Source: Fistulifera solaris (taxonomy: Eukaryota > Bacillariophyta > Bacillariophyceae > Naviculales > Stauroneidaceae). Taken from it: 64,000 nucleotides of DNA. Shown here piece after piece: positions 32,945 to 42,675 of the stretch; positions within the stretch are counted from its first letter, which is position 1, and each line of letters begins with the position of its first letter. Both the position numbers and the translations under genes were made by a program. Where the stretch lies: assembly GCA_030295235.1 (NCBI GenBank), contig AP026146.1:620001-684000 (forward strand), read 5' to 3'. Under the pieces are notes generated by a model that saw only the letters and a list, made by a program, of their open reading frames with translations, did not search any database and was not told the origin of the DNA.

Positions 32945-33656
32945 TTAGAGACCCATTTTTGACATGAGCATGTCGCGTTCCTCTTGCTTTTCATTCATAT
33001 CGATTCCATAGTATTTACCCTTCAGGGCTAGTATGGTACTGATCACAGCTAAGTTGCCGATCAACGCCACACGAAAAAGATACGACGGCACCTTCTTCTC
33101 CTTAATGTCAGCTTTCATTAAAATTCCTGGAGCAATGTACACGCCATACAAGAGATGATAGAAGCCTGCCGCACCAAACACATACATCACGATAGAAAAG
33201 AGATTGCACGGAATGCGCTGCTGCAGTTCAGTAATGAATGTAATCGTACATGGCAGGATCCGGTAACCACAACAAAGCAGCGATCCGTGTCGAGAAAACG
33301 TGACCGAAGATGGCGGTAGCCAAAAAGTGACCAGCGTATCGATGCCATTGCAGTTCTGTAGGTCCGGGTGTATACGTCTGAATAGCATCATCGTCTTTCT
33401 TGGAGCGCGTCCACTCAACCTTCTTTCGATGCAAATAGAGAACACCCGCACTGGTCAAATGTACGAGCAATACCAACAGGAGTTGCGTTTCAAAGACGGG
33501 ATGCTGATAGATTCCTCGCATATGACTCATCATGTTCCGACCGTATTCCCAACCCATATTGAGACAAAGGTGACTACATAAATGTATCGTCAGGAAGAAA
33601 GCAAAGGCCAGGCCCGACGCGGCCTGGAGTTGTCTCCACAAGTCAATGGATGGCAT
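32945..33656 (-). CDS. Mcp1-like mitochondrial membrane protein (Mcp1 TM domain)
   Basis: About 236 aa with five predicted membrane helices. QLQAASGLAFAFFLTIHLCSH and HRYAGHFLATAIFGHVFSTR show the two-fold HR-SG...H pattern of the Mcp1_TM family (formerly DUF1691), whose spaced His residues resemble the heme-binding helices of succinate dehydrogenase anchors. Fungal Mcp1 acts at the mitochondrial outer membrane in lipid homeostasis; the role here is inferred. The frame breaks near 33233 (one base too many); repair gives MYDYIHTELQQRIPCNLF and a fourth helix pair. A start at 33701 would add 15 residues. Confidence 0.65.
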
Positions 33657-34066
33657 TGTATGCGCAAGGAATGAGATTGTAATGAGACAAGAGGGGATCA
33701 AAAGAGAGGTGGCTTATGATTCCTTCAGTCGATTTGATTTCTTGTTGATGCGAACAGTTGTAAAAGCATGAGAACCTTTCTTGTTCCAAATCATGAAGAA
33801 GATCGATGAAAGAATGAGAGAGTTTATTTAGAAAAAATGAGTTTGTTTGTTGGCGTTTTCGGAGAAGCGTTTTCGGCTGCACTCAGTATATTCCGACTCA
33901 AATGCAAGTCAGTCCCGGAAAGGGACAAGCGCCAAACGCCAAACGGCAGCATTTGCAGCATTGGTTAGGGCAAACCATTTTCTTTTTTCCTTTGCAATTG
34001 AACGTCTTCAATAATCTATCTATAACTTGCTTCATTTCCAATTTAATACGTAAAACAAACAACAGC
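33657..34066. promoter_or_regulatory. divergent intergenic region
   Basis: It separates the Mcp1-like (-) and GNAT (+) genes and should hold both promoters. No element is recognised. Confidence 0.35.
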
Positions 34067-35635
34067 ATGACTTACTCGAGTGCAGAGGCCACAGGAGATC
34101 TCGAAAAGTTGCAAAAAGCTTATCAGCAAGTCACTGCCGCGTTCGGGTCGGTCGATTCAATTATAGAAGCCTTTGGCTTAGCCAACATGCCTTCGGCTCA
34201 GCGTTACGGGATTCTGTTTGGCTTCCTTGTCTTCATAACGACTGTCTCGGCTGTCTTGGCTCTATTAGTATTGGGTGGTTCCTTCAAGCGCATCGCCGAA
34301 CAAGCCGTGACGGGGAAGCCGACTCTATTGACATCAACAGAAGTACGCAAGGAACGGCCATTGCTGTTGGAAACCCTGTTGGAAGGCCGAGAACGCTTGC
34401 AAAGAATTACGCACCACCGACATTGACCGATCAGCCGACGAATTTGACGCAAATGCTACTCAATGTGGCACCCGATCCGGTCGAGGATGTTGACGGTGAT
34501 GAGGATTCAGCGCAAAAACAAGGAGAAGAGAAAAAAGTCACATAAAGAACGATACGTTCCGCCATATTACGAAGAGAATTATAGCAGTGCTTATCGGAAA
34601 TGTCAGGATCAGCCTGGAGGTACGTGTCTTGTGACAACAAGGATCGATTTCGTTGACCTTTTTCAACTCAAAGAATCCTTGGTGCTCTCATCATTTCTTG
34701 TATTTCATGAATCAATTTTACCGGCTTCTGTTTTCTTGAAAGGAAAAGTGCTTTCAGGGCGTCCTGAAGCTCGCTTCGAGGCATATGCTCGAGGATTTGC
34801 TGGTTGCGGACCGTACACGAGTCTAGACTATCGGCGGTCATATGCGCGACTGTACGAGTCGATTTGTTGTGCGACACATCAGTCGGATGACAAGTACACG
34901 GAATTGTTTGACCAGCGTCCCGCCGACATTATTGGTCGTTTCGTTCGGTTGGAAGCCATGTCTGTTAATCGTCACTTGAATGAGTTGTTTCATTTGACAG
35001 ATGGTTCGCCTCGTCTCGACAAGAAAGCGTATGATCCACTGGAAGTATGGGGATTTCAACCCGAAGGACCATTTCGTTCACCTAACGATATGCACAAGTC
35101 GTTTGTGTTTCAGCGCAAATTCAATGAGGCCGGCTTTGCTATGGTTCACAGTGTCACAGAAAGGATTACCGGCGTCATATTGTTGACAAATGATGCTCCC
35201 GAACACTTGTCCATTCAAATGGAACCACCTATCATGGCACCAAACAGTCAGGGAACACAGCAACAGATGGAAGCGTGCTTTTTACTCCTGGATCGCTTGT
35301 TCGCATACGGTTACCGTCGGATTCAAATGGCTGTTGATTCACAGGACCCCGACGGAAACAAATTGGCCAATCGGTTGGGTTTTACTTTCGAAGGCGTTCT
35401 ACTCCGTCATATGGTTTTGAAAGACGCCAGTCGCGATAGCAGTGTTTACGGTTTGTTGAATAGCGATTGGAAGAAAGGTGCGAGAGCCGTATTGTTCGGA
35501 AAGCTGTACGGTGAAGCTGCGCTCAAAATTGACCAAGGCAATGAACAGCGAGAAGCGGAAAAAGATGAACAATCCAAAAAGTTGGCCGAAATGAACGAAA
35601 AGGGAACAGGGGTCGAAAGTGAAAAGCAAGCGTAA
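34067..35635 (+). CDS. membrane-anchored GNAT N-acetyltransferase
   Basis: Predicted 476-aa protein joining a short helical region, one membrane helix (YGILFGFLVFITTVSAVLAL), a linker with PPYYEENYSSAYRKC, and a GNAT domain of the RimJ/RimL type (VRLEAMSVNRHLNELF, FAMVHSVTERITGVILL, CFLLLDRLFAYGYRRIQMAV, NKLANRLGFTFEGVL). The last two are the acetyl-CoA-binding and C-terminal GNAT motifs. A 138-bp intron (34620-34757) separates linker and enzyme; its frame happens to be open. Two breaks, near 34399 (base missing) and in the A6 run 34531-34536 (one too many), cancel out. A highly charged Glu/Lys tail ends the protein. Confidence 0.7.
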
Positions 35636-36499
35636 AGAGATTACTGACAATGATCTTTTGACCAGAAAAATATTCAACCAAGGTTAAATTCCTTAGACAC
35701 ACAGTGCTATGAGCTGAACGAGTTTACAGCGCCGCTTTCGTTCTGACATAAAAGACGCATCATGCTGTAATGGGAAAGAAATTCGCTTTCGGTTTCTCTA
35801 GTAAAGTTTAGAAATAGATGATGTACAGGTACCGAGTTGAAACAATTTCGTCCCGAGCGAACAGAAAGATGATACATTGCCCTTTCCAGTGAGCTGTTTC
35901 GCCAGTCCATTTTACGTCCATTATCGTATACTCGGAGTATTGACGTGTCAATATCTATGTCGGAAATATCGTATCTTAACGTGTCAATATCCATGTCGGA
36001 GAAAGCTATGATGGCATTGGTGCATTCTAGACCTAAAAAGTGCAATCGAAAACTAAACAGTACTTGTACCTGGTATCCGGGTAAAAGGTCAACTTTCATT
36101 GAAAAAATTCCCACGGAGCCTACGTGGATTCCACCTAGAAAATCGATGCATCGTATCTTCGCTCTTTTTCACGTTTGGATTTCTAATTGATTGTAAACAT
36201 CGGTTACAAGTGTCAATTATTGATGTTGGTTTATGGTTCTACCACGTTTGGCGTTGCTGTAAAAAAAGTACTCGAAAAATAGTAAATATCCGGGTACCCC
36301 CTCTGTCGATAAATTGCCTTACGGAGGCCGTATTGGTATGTACTGTATGCGAAATGGATGTAGACATTTGCACCACAGTGCATCTGAGATTTGCATCGTC
36401 TTCCATGTTGTTTTGGTGGTAGCGATGTAACAAGCGTGTTTACGACAGAGTATTATTTTACCAGTATCACAAATTCTTTCTTTTTCTTGATTACATTTC
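35636..36499. other. intergenic region with short direct repeats
   Basis: No gene is seen. A 22-23 bp sequence, ACGTGTCAATATC(T/C)ATGTCGGA, occurs twice at about 35942 and 35977. A TATACTCGGAGTAT palindrome lies just before it at about 35927-35940. Confidence 0.45.
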
Positions 36500-36817
36500 A
36501 TGACGACTACTTACTCGAATTTACTCGTACGCACGGAGCCCGTCATTACGGATCCTCGCGAGATGCAAACTATTTTATTGTTCAGTCTCCGAGCACTTTG
36601 GGGCACGTTGGAACGGCACAGTTGTCAGCTTTCCGTGTCTCTTGCGGACGGCATGCAGCGAGTGACATGTCGAACGGACTCCGTCGCGGCGGTACGAGCG
36701 GCGCTGACACTGGTGACGCCACCGCCGTATCTGGAATCAACAATTTATCGATTCGATGTGCTGCAAGTGGAGAGTTGTATAAACCAAGACGAAGAAAGGG
36801 CAAATACCGATGACTGA
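36500..36817 (+). CDS. possible RNase P/MRP subunit, POP5/Rpp14 family
   Basis: Intact 105-aa ORF. The order YSNLLVRTEP, then MQTILLFSLRALWGTLE, then a strand-rich middle VTCRTDSVAAVRAALTLV, and finally YRFDVLQVES fits the POP5/Rpp14 fold, a small protein of RNase P and MRP that matures tRNA and rRNA. The match is by pattern only and weak. The ORF length and start context are good, so a real small gene is likely even if the family is wrong. Confidence 0.45.
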   Translation: MTTTYSNLLVRTEPVITDPREMQTILLFSLRALWGTLERHSCQLSVSLADGMQRVTCRTDSVAAVRAALTLVTPPPYLESTIYRFDVLQVESCINQDEERANTDD

Positions 36818-37958
36818 TTGAGAGAAGAAGACTATCATAAGTTGTGACTAGTCCAACTGCAACACATATACGTCTTTTGATACAGGATACTTCAAGGTTT
36901 GCTCTGTACTTTCTATCGTGGTGGATTGTGTGATGTTTTCAATGCTTGTGGACTCGTGGACGAGAAAACCCATGGCACACAAGATGCTAACCTCCGGTGA
37001 ATCCCATGGAAAATGATGCTGATGATTTTGGGCATAGTTGACTCACGTTAAGTGTCTTGCCGGAGAATCGCTAGATTTTATGAGAGCTCCGTCAATGGTG
37101 CAACTTTTAGCAAAACGAGCAAGCGGGGCTATTTATCATGAACTCGATATTTTCAAGGATGAGATACGAGAGTCTTCATTGGGGCTGCAACTTCCAGCCA
37201 AAGCCGTCATTTCGGTGCAGTCATCACGTAAGTTTGCTCGTCGGTACTTTGTTTTTTCAAACCACTGCATGCATTAACCGTAGCCTAATCTCTAGCCTCT
37301 TGCGGATATTATTTGACGCAACCATTCTTTTAGGGTGCCCACCGCGTGATCCTAGAGCTAGTTCTTTCGTTGTAAATTTTGCGAGTTCATCAGTCCTGGG
37401 ACTGTACACTCTGATTGACCATGGAGTATGGCTGAACAACTTTTTGCGTCATCGTTGTATGTGGTTGTTCTGGTTTCCTTTGCGTTCGCCACGGTTGCGG
37501 TTGCGGGACCCGCTCATAGTGCACTCGCTGTGTCCCACCTAGCGGAAGTCGGCGGCATTTGGTTGCCCTCATCGGGTCGTTTTCAGTACCAGTACACTAA
37601 ACGCTAGTGTGAAGGAGTCATGGATGGAGGTCACGCGATACGGTGTGTCCTTGCAAGACAGAAATAGTGCATTCCGTCTCGGATCGCGCATCACATGCCG
37701 AGACATCTTCAATTGTTACAAGTTGAATGAACCCATAACATAATGCAAGGCAAAGCTAGGTTGACATCTGGCCTCCCCTGGCAAATTATCTTCAGATTCA
37801 GAAAGCTACTGTCGATCGTGCGTGATTTGCGCGATGCGCGTTCTAGTTTGAGGAAACTGTGAGCCGATGTTTGTTTCCAGTTTTCTGCGAACCTGCCAAT
37901 CGTTTCATAAAGCGAACAAGAACAAAAACAAAAGGTTGTATCACACACAAGCGACAAA
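36818..37958. other. intergenic region with small open frames
   Basis: No recognised gene. Open stretches around 37083-37240 (MRAPSMVQLLAKRASGAIYH) and a 59-aa frame at 37428-37607 look protein-like but have no family match. They could be exons of an unrecognised gene. Confidence 0.35.
37428..37607 (+). CDS. possible small membrane or secreted protein (59 aa)
   Basis: An ATG frame of 59 codons with a hydrophobic N-terminal segment (LYVVVLVSFAFATVAVAG) and a short soluble tail (GGIWLPSSGRFQYQYTKR). An in-frame stop precedes it. The only support is the signal-peptide-like character; it could be chance. Confidence 0.2.
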   Translation: MAEQLFASSLYVVVLVSFAFATVAVAGPAHSALAVSHLAEVGGIWLPSSGRFQYQYTKR

Positions 37959-39576
37959 ATGATGTTCCGCAATCTTGTTTTCCTTGCTTCGGTCGGCGCG
38001 GCCTCTTCGATGGATGTCTATACCGCAATGATCATGCCTCTTTCCAGCAACTATACAGCTGAAGGAACAATGGTGGTGATGGTCGAAGAGGGAAGCACCT
38101 CTATCTTCTACGGAGGCCATGTGATGGGTTTGGAATCTTCTTTGGACGCGACGATGTGCACAGCAATGAACGGTTGTGGGTAAGCAGGCTCTCGTTCATA
38201 CATACTTTTCACAGTCAACAATGGAATCACTCTAACACATTTGAAGTCTTCACATTCATGTGGGTATGTCATGTGAGAGCGTCGAAACTCAGGGCGGTCA
38301 CCTTTACGAGACAGATGAGGACCCGTGGTTGGAAGCGCGTCACTCTACGACTGCAGATGGTGTGCTCATTGAGGGCACTTGGCTCGAGATCGGCACTAAC
38401 GAAGTTAACGGTAGAGTTGTGATCGGTACGTGTCCATGATATCATTTATTTTGCCACATAACTCGCAATGACTAACAATAATTAATCAATTTACATCTGA
38501 AGTTCACAATGAGGCTGGAGAAAGAGCTGGATGCGGTATCTTGCAACCTGTCATGGAAAGTATGACTCAACTGTCGGCTATGACAAGTCCCCTCGGAGAC
38601 GATAGCATGGCCGAAGCGGAAACCTTTGTTGCGGGGGGATGATATGTTCTTGTGCTATGCTGGGGTGGCCCGTGGACTCGAGGCAAATGTCATGAGTTTC
38701 ATGAGTGAAGGCGGCATGGATTGTAATGTCGCCAACGGCTGTGGCACCCATATGCATCAAGGCACATCGTGCGAGAACCTCGATACTCAGGGTGGACACT
38801 GGTACGAAACGGAGGAAGACCCTTGGTTGATGGAGGGCTATCTTTCTACCACAGCGGATGGCATGGCTTACTTTGGAAATTGCCTTATGGTTGGGTCTGC
38901 TACATCCATGGCTGAAGGCAGACCTTTTATTGTTCATGATTCGATGGGGAACCGTGTCAGCTGCGGTATCCTGGAAGCACGGGATGCGATGGGCGAAGCT
39001 CCTTCTCCGTCGATCGGAATGGAACCTACGATGATGCAGCCTTCTATGATGGACCCGACCGTGATGCAACCTTCCATGATGAACCCGACCATGATGGATC
39101 CCACGATGATGGACCCTACCATGATGGATCCAACGATGATGCAGCCTTCTATGATGGACCCGACCATGATGGATCCCACGATGATGCAGCCTTCTATGAT
39201 GGACCCTACCATGATGGATCCCACGATGATGCAGCCTTCTATGATGGACCCTACCATGATGGATCCCACGATGATGCAGCCTTCTATGATGGACCCTACC
39301 ATGATGGATCCCACGATGATGCAGCCTTCTATGATGGACCCGACCATGATGGATCCCACGATGATGCAGCCTTCTATGAAGGACCCGACCATGATGGATC
39401 CTACGATGATGCAGCCTTCTATGATGGACCCGACCATGATGGATCCTACGATGATGCAGCCTTCTATGATGGACCCTACCATGACGGACCCTACCATGGG
39501 ATCCTCTTCTTCGTCTTGGCTCTCTACATTGCTCCAAACCATGGTGCTTCTCATTGTCGTTGTTGTCTACATTTAA
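37959..39576 (+). CDS. secreted protein with two Cu/Zn-SOD-like domains and a Met-rich repeat tail
   Basis: About 490 aa. A signal peptide (FRNLVFLASVGAASS) precedes two SOD-like domains. Each has a Cys-bounded HxH motif (GLHIHVGMSC; GTHMHQGTSC), then QGGH, a TADG loop, and an (I/V)VH...R..CGIL end, matching the copper-ligand His residues and disulfide Cys of Cu/Zn-SOD. Then come about 32 pentapeptides of the types MMDPT and MMQPS, a Ser-rich stretch, and a C-terminal hydrophobic helix (TMVLLIVVVVYI) for a membrane or GPI anchor. Introns: 38180-38246 (67 bp) and 38426-38502 (77 bp). The G6 run at 38633-38638 has one base too many; with repair all phases close. Copper handling at the cell surface is inference. 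Confidence 0.75.
39016..39500 (+). repeat. 45-bp minisatellite encoding Met-rich pentapeptides
   Basis: The regular unit encodes MMDPTMMDPTMMQPS and is repeated about eight times, with a more irregular 5' part. Copies differ mainly by CCG/CCT and CCC/CCT codon changes and rare Met to Lys or Thr changes. Because ATGATG dominates, the antisense strand is also open in two frames. Confidence 0.9.
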
Positions 39577-39757
39577 GAGTATTTTGAACTGGTTAACATT
39601 GGACTGGAATAACAATCACGAATACATACAATCTAGAGATAGTTTCGTTCAAGAAGAAGAGACGACAGAAATCGACTCGGTCCTCAAGAGAATACGTTAA
39701 CTTCGAAAAACAGGTATCACATCGAAGCGGGTATACACACACCCAGAAATAGTAGCG

Positions 39758-41257
39758 TTACATCCAGCTAGACAGATCCGATGGAACGTCTCGATCCTCA
39801 TTGCCAGAGAATTCGAGAATCGAAGCAAGCTCCTCGCTGATCTCCTTCCTAGGGTCGGGAGCGTTTGTGAGAAGACTTGGGCCAAACAAATCGTTCCCTC
39901 CAGAGGTAGCGGACCACGTTGAAGCGCGACTACGGTTTTCACCAATAGAGAGCCCTTCAAAGCCGGAGAGAGTAGAATTCATGCGAAAGGCGTCTGACAA
40001 TCCAGTAACAGGTGTGATCTCTTCATTAGCAGGACCAAACTTTGAAAGCGAAGGATCGAGGGCGAATTCTTCGGATGTGTGAGAAAGAGAGGGCATTGAA
40101 ACCGCAGAAGATGTCCTCGCACGATTCGATTCTTGGTAAATTGAGCTGTAGAAGCTTTCCAGCGACGGATTGCTGCTGCGAGGTGCAATCACGTCAGCTC
40201 GCGGGGAACTAAATGTCGAAAGGCCAGGGAGATTCAACTCGCCCGTCAAAGGATGGTCTTCATACAATTGAGACAAACCTGCCCGCGGTGAAAGAGTAGC
40301 AGCTCGGCTTCGATTTGGAACATACGCATCATGAAACTGACTGATCATCGGAGAAGGGCTATCGCGGCGAAATTCTTGACCAACGGCATTCGCCGAGAAA
40401 GAACGTGCGCGATTGCCGTACATCCCGTCTTCCAATGGAGCAAAGCCCTTCTCTGAGCCAAAATACTCCGATGTCTGGGTGCTTACGCTTCCTGATTCCC
40501 AAAGGTCGTTTCGCGAATCGAGAGATCGAGTTTCGTGGTGGTGATTCCTTTCGGAGATACTCATCGGTGGCTGTGCTCCCATACTATAAATCTGTAATGG
40601 AACAACAGAACTTCGAACTGGGGCTCGATCATGAATTTCTGGTACAGGTTGCGCCGGCACTGGATTATGAGCGCTGGTCCCCAAGGACGGCACATGTTCG
40701 CTAGCTTCTGCCTGCAATCTTGCTTTTGTCATGGCTTTCAGTTCATGCACAGTCAATCCGTGAGGAAGCTTCGCTTTCACACCCGAGTCTGCGGTGTAGG
40801 AGGATGAATGGATGGGACTGGAAGACAAGACTCTTGCTTTTCAGGCGCATAAAGCGACTGAGTATTAGAAGGTGCAACAGGGGGCGGCGCGTCGCGGCTG
40901 TACGAAATCGTAGCTCGATTTGGGTAGTCATCAGCGATGTAGCTGACATTAGGTACGCTAGTCGGAGAAAAAACAGATCCAGGATGAGCTCCGTTGAGAT
41001 AAGAAACAGCTGACGCGGAGTGCCCTGGCATTTCTTGAGGTCGATAGCCGAACCTGCTCGAATTGTGCGGAAATGGTAACTCATCGTTTTGCTGCTGCTC
41101 TTTCGCTAAACGTATCGCGGTTTGCTTCTTTAAATCCTGTGAGCAAAGATAAACGTATTCGTTTGAGTTTATTTGTTGAAGGAATAAAAGAAACCGAATT
41201 GCTCACCGCAAACACTTTATTTGCACAAACGACTTTCTTGCGATGAAAGGCAGCCAT
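39758..41257 (-). CDS. conserved Ser-rich protein with HGLTVHELKAMTKARL motif
   Basis: About 476 aa after correction. Two exons: MAAFHRKKVVCANKVFA, then a 70-bp intron (41137-41206), then DLKKQTAIRLAKEQQQ and a long Ser/Pro/Asn-rich region. The motif LPHGLTVHELKAMTKARLQAEA (in two parts: LPHGLTVHELKAM and TKARLQAEA), which I recall from other stramenopile proteins, lies in the middle. The rest is probably disordered, with SP and RSRA-type sites that look like phosphorylation targets. One base is missing near 40815-40830. A regulatory role is likely, but no function can be named. Confidence 0.6.
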
Positions 41258-42675
41258 TACAGTACCGTTATTCTTGGCAACACTATCTGTAAATAGGCGA
41301 AAAAACTATTTGCGACGTCCCGCCAAGAATTTTTTTACACTTAAGGCTGTCCGTACGGTTTTGAAAAGGAACAAGACTCGGATACACGTCGAACAAAAGC
41401 GCCCTCAGGAATTGGTCTCCGTCGCCATGAACTTACCGACAACGTAATGCCTCTTCTATTTGCGCCTGATTTTTTCTTTTGCTGTCCCTGCGATTGAGGG
41501 ACAGCCCCGACTTTGATGAAGACCAATACGGCATGGCCGGCAACAGCCTCGCCTCTCGGCGAAAAATAATTTTTATGATCGGTGTGCACGAGTGATCAGG
41601 ACGAGGCAAGGCGGGCACCGCTCGGAGATGGAGAGTGCGGGTCACAGACACAAGAAAAGACGCCGGTACCGGTACATTGATCCTACGTATTCCGCCGTAC
41701 GGGCAGTTTTTCTTCTTCTCTTCCTATAGTCGGACGTTGTGTTTTTTTAGAATGTAGGCAATAAGCCAATCAATTTACAGGTGTGCTATCTTGCTTAGTG
41801 TGTTAATTTCAAAAGACAGGTTGCTCGGAGACTCACACATTTGTCTGGCGGTTTTAAAGTTCCTATACTGCAAATAGTCGGCCTTTAACTATAATCCAAG
41901 ATATGAACAGTTTATTCAGCACATAGCCGTTACGCAATCTTCCGCGCCTAATCTGCGCTACACATTTCAGTTGCAAGACTGGGGAAGTGTGGGAGGGAGA
42001 CTCCTTCCAATATTTCATTCTCACGTCGACTAATTGATCACGATATCTTTGAAACCCTCTAGGGATGAACGAACGGTACCAGCACCAACAGTTGCTTGGC
42101 GTTACGCTATTACGCATCGAAACTAAATTGAAGCAAGGGAGTGAATGCAAGCTAGAGCTTTCATGCAGCATCCTCATGGGTTGAACATGTAATTAATTTC
42201 AAACCTGGTTATTTGAAAGCGTAAGATTTCTTTTGTCGTTCATTTTCGCTGCGAAGAAGGTTTAAGGGCAGAGACGAGTTCCTAGTTTTTGTACTTAATG
42301 AAATCGGGTACCGATACGAGCTTAGTCTCCTTGCTGCCGTCATCGCCTATGGTTCAAATAGTACACGGGACGAGAAAGCGTCAGTACCAAACGTGTCTGC
42401 AATCTCGTACGTCATACTTTTCATGCCACTAAAAGGCTCGATTTCGACTGGAAGATCCGGTACTCGATTCCGCTCGACGAACGACAGCATCGTTCTTCTT
42501 TTCAGTCAAGTTCTGTGTCGTTGATGATGATGATGACAAGGTGAAATCTTCGAATAAGAAAAGCAATTCATTCTATTTCTTGAGAAAAGCTATCAACCTC
42601 ATCTCAAGTATCCTCGTCATTGATATATTCTGCTCGTTTTTATTCATTTCGACTTTCTGTTTTTCTAATTGCATT
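41258..42675. promoter_or_regulatory. long divergent intergenic region upstream of ClpX
   Basis: At about 1.4 kb this is the longest apparently gene-free stretch. Short frames on the minus strand near 41341-41651 have no recognisable content. No RNA gene signature is seen. A GTACC/GGTACC-rich patch lies near 41660-41690. Confidence 0.35.

Noticed and set aside
34620-34757. Continuous coding through the GNAT intron
   Set aside because: The frame is open, but a GTACGT donor and TTTCAG acceptor join PGG to RPEARFEAY in phase, and the intervening translation is not GNAT-like.
38578-39615. Long minus-strand open frames rich in His-His-Arg and in Ile/Gly/Ser across the Met repeat
   Set aside because: They are the antisense reading of a 45-bp repeat with no stop in those frames. 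The sense strand has a signal peptide, SOD-like domains and exact splice phases.
41341-41651. Minus-strand small genes in the ClpX upstream gap
   Set aside because: Two overlapping frames of similar length with no recognisable content; typical chance frames.
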